64,000 nt of DNA, from assembly GCF_042453785.1 (NCBI RefSeq), contig NC_091667.1, forward strand, positions 20,387,501 to 20,451,500. Reading direction: 5' to 3'. The notes below the pieces were generated by a model. It was not told where the DNA came from and ran no database searches. It saw nothing but the letters and a program-made list of their open reading frames with translations. Shown in pieces: positions 45,313-56,351 of the stretch. Each line of letters begins with the position of its first letter. The first letter of the stretch is position 1. The DNA comes from Malus domestica. Taxonomy: Eukaryota; Streptophyta; Magnoliopsida; Rosales; Rosaceae. Both the position numbers and the translations under genes were made by a program.

Positions 45313-45508
45313 TGTTAACGGGTGAAACAGGTTGGGTTCGAGTGACTCGTTAACTTAACGGGTTGGATTGAACTCGATCCAAACCCGATAAACTCGACCC
45401 ATTTACAAGTCTACTTATTATTATAAGAATTGGCCAACTATATATTGGTAAAATTTTAGACACCCATGACCTAACGGAATTGCCAAAGTCCCATTTCCCA
45501 ATACACTA
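45029..45508 (+). repeat. Tandem duplication (~95 bp) interrupted by two insertions
   Basis: Copy A runs CATGACCTAACGAAATTGCC ... CACTACGAA CTTATTATT, is broken by a MITE (45085-45413), and resumes ATAAGAATTGGCCAAC ... TTGGTAAAATTTTA to about 45466. Copy B begins at 45467, is broken after CACTA (45508) by Ty3 element G3, and resumes at 53626 with CGAACTTGTTATTATAAG. Confidence 0.85.
45085..45413. mobile_element. MITE-like insertion with 9-bp target duplication
   Basis: 329 bases flanked by CTTATTATT at 45076-45084 and 45414-45422. The ends are weakly inverted (AGACCTAACATTTTGG and ACCCATTTACAAGTCTA). It is rich in GGGTC/ACCCG repeats and has a (TAA)n run at 45282-45312. A 9-bp duplication suggests a Mutator-like origin, but the AT-rich site makes this tentative. 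Confidence 0.65.
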
Positions 45509-46024
45509 TGTTTGTACCATACTTGACCAATCCCGAAACTACCGAGCACCGGTCAACGTTATACCATCAAGGACCCAAAAGAGTTTCCCTCCAATTAGGA
45601 GGCCAATCACAACGCGACACGTGTCGACATCAAAAGCCAATCATAGCGCGACACGTATCAACATCAGAAGCCAATCACAACACGACACGTGTCAATGTAA
45701 AACAAAAAGCTAGAAACTCTCTTCTATAAAAGGAGATCATTCTCCCACAATATTTCTAAATGTCATTTATACTAAATCATTCACTAGTACTCACTAAAGG
45801 AGAGCTTGAACCTATGTACTTGTGTGAACCCTTCACAATTAACGAGAACTCCTCTACTCCGTGGACGTAGCCAATCTGGGTGAACCACGTACATCTTGTA
45901 TTTGCTTCCTTGTCTCTATCCATTTGCATACTTATCCACACTAGTGACCGAAACAATTTAGTGAAGATCACAAACTTAACATTTTCTGTTGTACCAAAGT
46001 CCTCACTGATTTTGTGCATCAACA
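45509..46024 (+). repeat. 5' LTR of G3
   Basis: 516 bases, TGTTTGTACC...GCATCAACA. CCAAT/CACGTGTC modules lie at 45600-45700 and TATAAAAG at 45725-45732. Confidence 0.93.
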
Positions 46025-46044
46025 TTTGGCGCTGTCTGTGGGAA
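46025..46044 (+). other. Primer-binding site of G3
   Basis: TTTGGCGCTGTCTGTGGG directly after the LTR. One C-to-T change from the family consensus. Confidence 0.75.
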
Positions 46045-46130
46045 CGACACTTATTCCCACTCTCTTTAGCTTTGTCAAGCTGGTTTCCACCATTCGTACA
46101 CTCTCTTTCGACCAGGCATCCCTCTCCAAC

Positions 46131-48290
46131 ATAGGGAGCGAAGGAAGCCATAGCACATAAAATGACACCCCTCTTGCACCTAGTGCGAAGCAACGAAAGA
46201 AGGAAAGAAAGAAGGTTGCTTTTCAAGCTAAAGTCGATGAGCTAAAAGCTCAGAACAACAAGATAGCAATGAAGAATGAGGTCCTTCAAGAGCAGTATGA
46301 GAAGCTCTTTGAGACACTCCATGAAACTAGGCGTACTCAAACACGCGAGCTCGTTACCCCTGTGGACATTAACCATCATCTGGGTGCCCCCCAACAAGGA
46401 GGGTCACCTTCCTTCAACATGGGTATCCCTAATGAGGAGCGAGCTAATCATCAAAACATTGATCAACATGAGACTTCTCTCAACCCAGCTGCTTCGACCC
46501 GAAGCAGGAGAAATAGAGGAAGACACCTCCTTGCAGAAGGGTTGGAAGGATTAAAAGCCATTTATCGTGACTGTCGAGACTTCCTAAAGCAACGTCGAGA
46601 GAATCCCCTCCATATATGCTCGAAGATCAATGACCCAAGGGTTTCTGAAAGACTCGGTCCCCTTCCACGACCCAGGCCAGCTGCCAATCTAGGGAATGAA
46701 CGACAGGTCCTAGAGGAACATGAAGGTACAGGGGACTCGGAGGTATTCCGACATACTCGCCTTAGAAGTTAGTACGGTGAGTCTAAGGAAAAACCACACG
46801 CCCTTGCTTAAACTTTCCTACTTCCAAGACGCGATGGAGACTTACAAAAGAAAATTCCAGTGGTATATGACTCCATTCAGGACCCCATTGTCCTACAGCT
46901 CCTTGAGGAAGTAAACAAGTTGAAGGCCGAACGTCAAGGCAAGATACCTGACTGGAAACAACCTAGGCCTGGCCCTCTCATAAGGAAGATCCTCGACACC
47001 CCCTTTAAGCGAAGATAAAGCAAAAGCTTAGTTTACAACTCTATACTGGAAGGGAGGATCCGATTGAACACATTAACCTCTTTGAGTCCATCATGGCATA
47101 TCGGATACACATCAACGAAGAGCGATGTCTTCTCTTCCTCTCCACCCTCTCTAGCGGAGCTCTAAACTGGTATTGTCGTTTTCCACCTGAGACAGTAGAC
47201 TCATTTGAGGAACTGAGGAAACTGTTTGTCTCTCAACACATCTTTCAGACCGATCGCTTGCATTCTGCAGATGACTTGTACACTATTCACCAGAAGCCGA
47301 ACAAGTCACTACGAGAGTATGCCCGTCGCTTCAGCCATGAGTATTCTCACTGCGCTGAGGCAGATGACAAGACCACCCTCAAGGTTTTCATGGCAGGCCT
47401 ACGTGATTGTTTCTTCAAGTACATGATCATTGCCAACACTTGGAAGACTTACTCTGAAATGATGGCACATGCTTACAACCATGCCTCCCCCGAGGCAAGG
47501 ACATATCAAGGGAAACCCTCCATAACCACCCTTTATCAGCAAGTAGGGAGTGGAAGCCAGATCCAACCAAATGAGAATACCTCGACCTTTCAAACGGTAG
47601 CGGTGCCTCCCCCTACCTTACTTAATACTTCGCCAAGTCAATAGACATATCAATCTCAGGGAAAAGGGAAAGATTTCCATCCTCAACAGTCTCATTTTAG
47701 TAAAATGAGCAAGGGACACTATCGCGATAACCAAGGGTATCACCACGATAATGCCCGCCCCCAGGCAGTTAACATAGTGGGCCAAGCACGTGTCAGGACA
47801 GCCCATACCCCGAGGTATGAGACATACACACCTTTGAACGCCACATGCGTGGCCATTTACCCCAGCATAGCACACCTGATACCGAAGCTAATGCCGAGGC
47901 AGTCAGGTTACAAGCCCATGAAGAACACGGGCACGTTTTGTTGCTACCACAAGCATAACGGCCATGATGGCGAGAAATGTATCACCCTTCGTGATCATAT
48001 TGAAGCTTTGGCGCGTGAAGGAAAAATTGATCAATTCCTCCTTCACCCTTTAAGGGATAACCGTAACTAACGCCAAGTGAATGTGATATATTCGATAAGC
48101 GGCGGCACACCCATATCTGAATCTTCAAACAGGGCCATGAAAAACAGCGAACGAGCTTTAAGGCCTGGTCATCAAGTGTTTCACGTGGAAAACATCATGG
48201 GAGACAAGTATCAAAAGCCTAACTGGGATCTAATATGTTTCTACCCTGAGAAAGAAAGAGGTATCATCTACCCTAACAATGACCTACTAA
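46131..48290 (+). pseudogene. G3 gag, broken
   Basis: The gag start reads ATA at 46131-46133 where G1 and G2 have ATG. The coiled-coil region and HQNIDQHETSLNP segment lie at 46200-46770. The gag core is open for 183 codons at 47093-47644 (LNWYCRFPPETVDSFEELRK ... DKTTLKVFMAGLRDCFFKY). The CYHKHNGHDGEKC motif lies near 47940-47980 within a second open stretch (47705-48070). Stops near 46770 and 47642 and at 48068 divide it. Confidence 0.85.
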
Positions 48291-49497
48291 TCATGGAAGC
48301 TCACATAGCCAACTTTGAAGTACGACGAATCCTGGTAGACACGGGGGCTTCAGTCAATATCATATTTGCTGAAGCTTCAGGGCACTTAATGTAGTTAAAC
48401 ACTTGCTAAATCACTCGATTTCTCCTCTGATAAGCATTTCCGGTGATATCATGCAACCTTTAAGGAGCATACACTTACCTTTCACCATTGGTACATGCAC
48501 TTACACAGCTACCATTACCATTAACTTCCTGGTGGTTGATTGCCCAACGGTATACAATATCATCTTTGGACGCACATGCATCAATGATCTCACGGCCATG
48601 GTCTCCACACATATGTTGTTGATGAAATTTCCAACCCCCTATGGCAATGGTTACATTAGAGGAGATCAACTTAGTGCACGGTCATGTTACAACATTTCAG
48701 TCAAGCAACAACACATGTCTGTGCCCGAAGAAACCCTTTCTGTACATGACCAAGTCATAAAGACCAGCCTGGACGAAGCCAACTTTGATCTTCATGGTGA
48801 CAACCGTCAACCCAACGATCCTCGAGATGATTCTTTCACCCAGCAAGCACAACCCACTGAAAAGTTGGAGAAGGTCTCTATCTCAAAAGATTATTCGGAT
48901 CGTATGGTGAAGATTGGCACCACTTTGTCACCACCCATTTGGTTGGCATTGATTTCTTTTTTGCAAGAGAACACTGAGGTCTTGGCCTGGTCATACGAGG
49001 ACATGCTAGGCATCTCTCCCGATATCATCTGTCATCGCTTGAGTATTGACCCCAAGACCAAGCCGGTGAGACAGAAGCGAAAATCTTATTACGCTGAACA
49101 ATACGAAGCAATGAAGGCAAAAGTTGAAAAACTCAAAGGCATAGGCTTTGTCTGTGAAGTCAATTACCCAACATGGGTAGCAAATGTGGTCATTTTTAAG
49201 AAAAATCAGACCAAAGAAAGTCTCCTGCTCCAAAAGGTCTTGTGGAGAATATGTGTCGACTACACCGACCTAAACAAAGGATGCCCGAATGATAGCTTTC
49301 CTCTTCCTCTCATTGACAGACTTATAGACTCTACAACATGGTGTGAACTCCTGAGCTTCATGGATGCTTACTCAGGATACAACCAAATCCTCATGAACCC
49401 TCAGAACCAAGAATACACAGCCTTCACTATTGATAGGGGACTATATTGCTATAAAGTCATACCCTTCGGCCTAAAGAATGCAGAGGCGACTTATTAG
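48290..49497 (+). pseudogene. G3 protease and first half of reverse transcriptase
   Basis: Protease keeps DTGASVNIIF near 48337-48366, then a frame change near 48390. A 364-codon frame (48403-49497) carries the linker and RT to FGLKNAEATY, then a TAG where G1 has a Gln codon. Confidence 0.88.
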
Positions 49498-49512
49498 AGA
49501 CTAGTCAATTCA

Positions 49513-49878
49513 ATGTTTGTTGAACAGATTGGGAAGAGCATGGAAGTTTACATTGATGATATGCTAGTCAAGAGCAAACATGATGACCAACACATCACCA
49601 ACCTATCTGAAACTTTCACCATTCTGAAGGGGTATCGAATAAGGTTGAACTCCAACAAATGTGCCTTCGGCGTAGGTTCTGGCAAATTCTTGGGCTTCAT
49701 GATTAGCCAACGAGGCATTGAAGCTAATCCCGAGAAGATCCAAACAATCCTCGACATCAAGGAACCGATAACTTCAAAAGACATCCAGGCTCACTTGAGG
49801 AATGTCGTCTACAAGCAGCGCATCTCCAACTACTATGACTCAAGGGTCAAACCTCGTTCTTTGAAAGTGGGGGACTAG
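49513..49878 (+). pseudogene. G3 RT second half fused in frame to integrase C-terminus
   Basis: Reads VYIDDMLVKSKHDD (the catalytic YVDD appears as YIDD), FLGFMISQRGIEANPEK and then, right after TSKDIQ, AHLRNVVYKQRISNYYDSRV from the end of integrase. The breakpoint at about 49788-49792 sits on a short CAG/CAAG match, and the frame happens to be kept. RNase H, the second RNase H, and the integrase core are missing. It is the same reading frame as 48403-49497, separated by one stop. Confidence 0.9.
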
Positions 49879-50404
49879 GTATTGAAGAAAATATTACTCT
49901 ACGACAGTCCCGAGTGAATGAACACTTAGTCCAAACTAGGATGGACCGTTTGAAGTTGTTGGCATCAGTCGCCTTGGCTCCTACAAGTTTAGAAGCTCCA
50001 ATGGTAAGACCCTTAGCCATCCATGGAACGCTGATCACTTGAAGTACTATAACAAGTAAACTCACACTGTATAAATGTTAAGCTTCAGCCGTTCGGCATC
50101 CTATATAACGAAGACCATTTAGCATGAATTCAATAAAGAGGTGATTTAGACAACTCGGTCCTAATCCTTTTACATTCCTAACAATGAAATACTCGGGTTC
50201 AAAGCTTCAACATGAATGCTTCCAACATGAAACAAAGTCTAAGTATATGTCAACAAGACTATACAAATAAACGAAGAGCTTCATAGTATATTCTTTCAAT
50301 CATACATTCCAACACATTCATACATAAGCCAATTGTGCTTCGAAAGGGTTCAACATACTTTGTATCATTCGACACTTGCTACAATATGCCTCGACACCTT
50401 GCCC

Positions 50405-50720
50405 TTATTCTCACCAACTAGGTGATGAAGGAACTTACCTTCGTGCCACCAACCAGGTGATGAAATGTACAACCCATACTCTAATATTATTAGGCAACTT
50501 GCAACTCTTATTACCAACCAGGTGAAAAAGGAACTCACCTTTATGCCACCAACCAGGTGATGAAATGTATAACCCGTACTCTAATATTATTTAGCAACTT
50601 GCCACTCTTATCACCAACTAGGTGAAGAAGGAATTGATCTTCGTACCACCAACCAGGTGATCAAATGTGATGAAGGAACTCACCTTCGTACCACCAACCA
50701 GGTGATGAAAGCAGCTCACC
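50405..50720 (+). repeat. ACCAACCAGGTGATGAA repeat array (G3)
   Basis: About three units of ~115 bases with ACCAACCAGGTGA, CCCGTACTCTAATATTATT and CAACTTGCCACTCTTATCAC. Inverted counterpart of the G2 array at 28430-28680. Confidence 0.82.
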
Positions 50721-51149
50721 ATTCTTTCCACCAACTAGAAGACAAGTGGTACAACTTGTACATGTGAACTCCTAGCATTCACAAATAATAAAAAAAAACC
50801 CTCAAGCTTTACAACTCAACTAGGGGAACACTTATGCCCAACAAGAGTTATAGTCACCAGCAAAGTCTTATTGCTAGCCAACCACAACTTCAGTGCATGG
50901 TATACGTAGATCAAGCTATTCAGCTCTCTTGCATTTGCTTCAGACATTTCTCCTCTGTAACAATGCAAACATTACAACTCGTAGAAAGCTTTACACTCTT
51001 CATCAAGACTGTTCGAAGCAAATCTAATTTATATGGTTCATCCAAACCTTCGACTACTATAAGGTGTGGCTTGTATATGTTATATCTCCTACATTTTCAA
51101 AATTCCAGTTTTCCTCGAAAAAAAAAGGACGAGGTGAACACATTAGCTT

Positions 51150-51830
51150 CATCAAAGGAGTTCAACCACAATTTTCAAAAGCTTCACACATTCTTGATCA
51201 AGACAGTGTGAAGCAAAACCAATTTATGGTGCCAACAAGAGTTTCATCAAAGGAGTTCAACCACAATTCTCAAAAGTTTCACACACTCTTGATCAAGACA
51301 GTGTGAAGCAAAACCAATTTATGGTGCCAATAAGAGCTTCATCAATGGAGGGCAAACTTCAACTCTCAAAAGCTTCACACACTCTTGATCAAGACAGAGT
51401 GAAGCAAAATCAATTCATGGTGCCAACAAGAGCTTCATCAAAGGAATTCAACCACAATTCTCAAAAGCTTCACACACTTTTGATCAAGACAGTGTGAAGT
51501 AAAACCAATTCATGTTGCCAACAAGAACTTCATCAATAGAAGGCAACCACAATTCTCAAAAGCTTCACACACTCTTAATCAAGACAGTGTGAAGCAAAAC
51601 CAATTTATGGTGCCAACAAGAGCTTCATCAATGTAGGGCAACTACAATTCTCAAAGGCTTCACACACTCTTAATCAAGACAGTGTGAAGCAAAACCAATT
51701 TATGGTGCCAACAAAAGCTTCATCAATGGAGGGCAACTACAATTCTCAAAAGCTTCACACACTCTTGATCAAAACAGTGTGAAGCAAAACCAATTTATGG
51801 TGCCAACAAAAGCTTCAACACAAAAGCTTC
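51150..51830 (+). repeat. ~97-bp tandem array with TTGATCAA palindromes (G3)
   Basis: About seven units, each with TTCACACACTCTTGATCAAG, ACAGTGTGAAGC, CAATTTATGGTGCCAAC and AGCTTCATCAATGGAGGGCA. The palindrome around TTGATCAA is the most constant part. It recurs once more at about 52387-52418 beyond the short-unit array. Confidence 0.9.
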
Positions 51831-52500
51831 ACCTACAAAACTTCACCTAAAAGCTTCAACTCCAAAGCTTCACCTACAAAGCTTCAACTCCAAAGCTTCA
51901 ACTCCAAAGCTTCACCTACAAAGCTTCAACACAAAAGCTTCACCTACAAAGCTTCAACTCCAAAGCTTCACTTACAAAAGCTTCAACTCCAAAGCTTCAC
52001 CTACAAAAGCTTCAATTCCAAAGCTTCAACACAAAAGCTTCACCTACAAAGCTTCACCTCCAAAGCTTCACCTACAAAAGCTTCAACTCCAAAGCTTCAA
52101 CACAAAAGCTTCACCTACAAAGCTTTACCTCCAAAGCTTCACCTACAAAAGCTTCAACTCCAAAGCTTCACCTACAAAGCTTCAACACAAAAGCTTCACC
52201 TACAAAAGCTTCAACACAAAAGCTTCACCTACAAAACTTCAACTTCAAAGCTTCACCTACCAAAGCTTCAACTGCAAAGCTTTACCTATAAAGCTTCAAC
52301 ACAAAAACTTCACTTACAAGGCTTCAACACAAAAGCTTCACTACAAAGCTTCAACACCAAAGCTTCAACTACAAATGGCAAAAGCTTCACACACTCTTGA
52401 TCAAGATAGTGTGAAGCAAAATCAATTCATGGTACCCAACAAAGCTTCAACCTCAAAGCTTCACCTACAAATCTTCAACACCAAAGCTTCACCTATAAAG
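51831..52500 (+). repeat. Short-unit minisatellite (AAGCTTCACCTACA type, G3)
   Basis: More than 40 units of 13-16 bases, AAGCTTCACCTACAA and AAGCTTCAACTCCAA variants. They correspond in inverted orientation to G2 26995-27365. Confidence 0.92.
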
Positions 52501-53077
52501 CTTAATAGATATATATATATATTCGAAAATTCGAAAATTCGAAAATTCGAAAAAAAAAATTCAAAAATTCAAAAAAAAAAAAAAAACCTAGGCCTCTCTT
52601 ATTTGGGCCTAACAACTTTCATAACAAATATATATGAATGAGGAGTTTTGGGCTACCACTTAGAAATGAAAACGGTGAAGTTTTGTTACTTTGGAAACTT
52701 GGCTACTAGCAAGACACCTCATTCGTCAACTCCATCGACCAAAGACTTGGGGGACTCCTACCATATGCTACTGCACCTTGATACTCGGAAGTCTCACGAC
52801 CACTCAGTGACTTGGATTTTTCAAGTCTCCAACCGAGAAGTTTTCCTCACTCGGGAAATTAAGGGAGCATTACCTCAACCTACATGCTTCACTCACAAAG
52901 CTTCAACAAAAGAAAAAAAAAAATCAAAGAACTTAGTGAAGGAGGCCTTGGTGTATTTAACACAATACGTTGAAATGAAGCAAAGCTTATTTATTGATAT
53001 CTCCGATAAGTTACAAATATGTACATATACTTGAATCAAAATAAACAAACAAGAGGGAGCATTCACAAAGGTTACTT

Positions 53078-53298
53078 AGGAGAAGTTTCAGCAGTCGGCA
53101 GAGCCCTAGAAAGAGGAGGCATCGGAGGATGATCATTTGGAGCCTCAGTATTGGGCAGAACCCCAAAAGGAGGAGGCACCGAAGATTGATCATTTGGATC
53201 TTCATTATATGGTACATGCTCAGAAGACGAAGGCAATAAATGTCTTTGGAACAAACCCACAAACCTCTTATAATCAAGGAAAATCTGACCAATGTCAA
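53078..53298 (-). other. Antisense proline-rich open frame in the G3 3' zone
   Basis: A minus-strand frame of at least 62 codons (MGLFQRHLLPSSSEHVPYNE, then a doubled segment with PNDQSSVPPP and PNDHPPMPP) ends at 53078. No homologous segment was seen next to the G2 3' LTR. Some Tat-lineage elements such as Grande carry an antisense ORF between pol and the 3' LTR. This may be such a remnant, or a captured host fragment. No function is claimed. Confidence 0.4.
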
Positions 53299-53620
53299 AA
53301 CAAAGCTAGAAACTCTCTTCTATAAAAGGAGATCATTCTCCCACAATATTTCCTAAGATCATTTGTACTAAATCATTCACTAGTACTCACTAAAGGAGAG
53401 CTTGAACCTATGTACTTGTGTAAACCCTTTACAATTAATGAGAACTCCTCTACTACGTAGACGTAGCTAATCTGGGTGAACCACATACATCTTGTGTTTG
53501 CTTCCCTATCTCTATCCATTTGCATACTTATCCACACTAGTGACCGGAGCAATCTAACGAAGGTCACAAACTTAACACTTTCTGTTGTACCAAAGTCCTC
53601 ACTGATTTTGTGCATCAACA
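53285..53620 (+). repeat. 3' LTR of G3, missing its 5' part
   Basis: It begins at about AATGTCAAAACAAAGC, equivalent to position ~180 of a full LTR, so the CCAAT/CACGTG modules are lost. TATAAAAG and the rest to GCATCAACA remain. Confidence 0.9.
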
Positions 53621-53817
53621 CATTACGAACTTGTTATTATAAGAATTGGCAAACAACAGCTATATATTGGTAAAATTTCAGGATAAGCCAGGGCCTCTCC
53701 TTGCCTCCGTGTGGCTTCGCCACTGGACGCAACCTTTAACTCACCAAGTCATCAACGTTTTCATCTGAAGTGTTGTTCACATGTTAGGTTTGGAAATTCG
53801 CCACACGTGAGGGGGTG

Positions 53818-54190
53818 TGTTGAGAATGAATCTTACATTAATGGGAGCATGGACCTTGCATGGATTTATAAGTAAGTTTGAAGTTCCACCATAAAACCAA
53901 TTGGCAATATGAAGAGTAGTCAACTTACTTATAAGCTCATGCAAGTACCCTCATCCCATCAATGTGAGATTTATTATCAACACGACCCCTCATGTATGAC
54001 CAATTTTCAAGACTAACACGTGAAAAAGCGCGTGTTGCCGTTTGACTTCACACGTGGGATAATCTGCGCTAATACCATGATGAAAGTTGGGGTTCCATCA
54101 TAAAACTAATTGACAATATGGGGAATAATCCAACTTACTTATAAGCACATGTAAAATCTCTCATTCCATCAATGTAAAATTCATTATGAA
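53818..54190 (-). mobile_element. TRIM (terminal-repeat retrotransposon in miniature)
   Basis: Two direct repeats share CATAAAAC..AATTG.CAATATG, CAACTTACTTATAAGC and CATCAATGT (53818-53983 and about 54078-54190). The left one runs TG...CA. Between them are CGACCCCTC (a purine tract on the minus strand, next to the left repeat) and TAATACCA (minus TGGTATTA, primer-site-like, next to the right repeat). No coding capacity. Confidence 0.65.
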
Positions 54191-54405
54191 GAAGAGGATC
54201 CCCGACCCAACCGTCCCCACTATTTTCTTACCAAGTCCCCCTCCTTAAAAAAATCTCTCTCCAGATTTCATCTCTTCCGATAACCATATATGTCTTATTC
54301 TCATCAAAATTTTCTATAAATTGCAATTTCCCATGGCCCATTATTGTTCAGTATAATTTCGTTTTCTATGAAATTTCGGCAAAATTCGAACAGCCATGGA
54401 CCATA
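54191..54405. other. Spacer
   Basis: Short AT-rich spacer between the TRIM and the solo LTR. Nothing recognised. Confidence 0.3.
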
Positions 54406-56351
54406 TGACACACCCCAACCTAAATCGAGGCATGTTGGCCGTCACGTGAGGGTAACGTAGCCATGTGTACAGTGCGGAAGCAATATTAATATAAGGATAT
54501 AAGAATAAATAAAAACCAAATTGACTAAAACACTAGATAAGAATAAGTGCAGGATGAATTTACGTGTGACTAAACATAACCAGAGCGTAGGTATCCTAGG
54601 TGCAGTCCAGCAGGACAAATACTATTTATACAATACCAAAAATGGTCCTACATTAGTGATAATCTGTCAGGGCTGCCGTGAATTCCTTGTGAGCCACCAA
54701 CGAGCACTCCTACCTAAAACCTGGAGGTGTGTAAAACATAAGGTGTGAGTGGGCAAAAACAAAGCTTTTCAAAACCATTTCAATTATCAAAAGTAGTAAC
54801 CCCTCACCGTAAAACCTGTATAATTTCCAGAAAAGAGCATACACGATTATATCCCAAAATCATATTCAAAATAGCAAAACCACCGAATATACCATGTCAA
54901 ATATCAGAAAGAAATAAGTAAGTCAGGTGAAATAAATCAATATGAAATAATATGCCAGCCGGAGTCACCTAAAGTGACCTATACGGCTGGGTCCACGACT
55001 CATCAATCAAATTCTGCACACGAGTCAGAACCACCTAATGTGGTCTAAACGACATACTAGGTGTAAATAAGTACGCTCAAGTGCTACGGTCACGTGAAGG
55101 CTGTGTGAAGTATCGCAAGTCATCTACCAGTCGGAACCACCTAAAAGTGGTATGTACGATAGGCTGGCACCTCCCTTGGATCCAAGGTGAACGTGTGGTG
55201 CATGAGATGAACGATCACATGAAGGCTGGGCCTGTCCTTAGGCGGAGCACTAATACCAAGGTGCAGGATAAATAGCTCGAAATACATCTCAGCATTAATA
55301 TACTCATTACCATCACTACCATCAATATACTCACCTGAAGCTTACCTGAACGTCCACATCGTCGAGCAACACTATATATATAACCATACTAATGCACAAT
55401 TAAACATAGGGAGCATTTGACATGTCATTTCAAAATATCAAACCATTTAATTAAGTTTTCTGGGAAAAATACCAAGTGTGTGTGTATATATATATATATA
55501 CTGAAAACCAAAAGCCCACTCACTGATATGTGGAAGGGTCGTAACCCCCAAGCCTTGCTTGACTACGGCGTTAGGGAATATTCCGTCAAAGTTGACGGAA
55601 TATTCGTCTTCTTCTTCGGTGAGTCACCGGATTCCGTCGCCGTTGTTGGAAACTGGGAAAAACTTCAAACCATCATTTCTCACTCATTTTAGCACCAAAA
55701 TCCATGAAATTTATATCAAAATGAAGCTTAGGACTAGAGGAACACTTCCTTACCACTTTGGGAACCTAAAACCAATGGCATCTCACCGGGAAAACTTCAA
55801 TACTCCAGCCACCTCTGCAACTCCACGAACTTGGTCTTCCCGATGTCCAAAACCTTTCAAAATCCTTCCCTAAGCTTCACGAAGGATTCCTAAGGCTCAC
55901 TAGAACCTTAAAACTCTATGAAACCTCCACGATCACGACGGAGTCACTGTGCACCTCATTAGGGGTTTTTGGTTCTCGGGTTTTAGAGTGTCTCACGTTG
56001 AACTAACTATATGGATGAGCTCCTGGGCTCACAAGGAACATAAAGACAACCTTCTCTACGTCGATCCATGCATGCAAGGGTAAGTTGAGAGTTGTTCGTA
56101 CAATTGTACGGAATATGGATGAAAGCCGAGAGAGAGTCAACGGGAGTGTGGAGGTATGTGTGTGGTCCAGCTTTGGGCTACCAACAAAAAAAAATAAACT
56201 AAAATCTAATTGGGTCCAAAAAGTTAGAAAAACATGTCATGGTCCAAATCCTTAGCCCATTTACACACACAACCACTAAACGCTCAAGGGCATAACCGTC
56301 ACTTCATGCTATGGAGGATAAAATAATATATACATTCTGGACGGGCTGTCA
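54406..56351 (-). mobile_element. Solo LTR-like sequence, ~1.95 kb
   Basis: In window orientation it runs TGACACACCCCAACC ... GGACGGGCTGTCA. On the minus strand it ends GGTTGGGGTGTGTCA, like the GGGGCGTGACA end of the solo LTR at 30012-32087. It holds repeated GGAACCACCTAA phrases (54960-55150), a (GT)(AT) run near 55470-55500 and a perfect hairpin at 55576-55605. No gag or pol is adjacent and no clean target duplication was found. Confidence 0.65.
55576..55605. repeat. Perfect inverted repeat
   Basis: GAATATTCCGTCAA, a 2-base spacer AG, then TTGACGGAATATTC: a perfect 14-bp stem within the solo LTR. Confidence 0.9.

Larger units (their letters stand above)
45509..53620 (+). mobile_element. 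Ty3/gypsy retrotransposon G3, internally deleted
   Basis: 5' LTR 45509-46024, primer site, gag, protease, RT fused to the integrase C-terminus, a 3' zone full of tandem arrays, and a 5'-truncated 3' LTR ending at 53620. Target duplication CACTA (45504-45508) / CATTA (53621-53625). The same family as G1 and G2. About 2 kb of RNase H and integrase are deleted. Confidence 0.95.
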
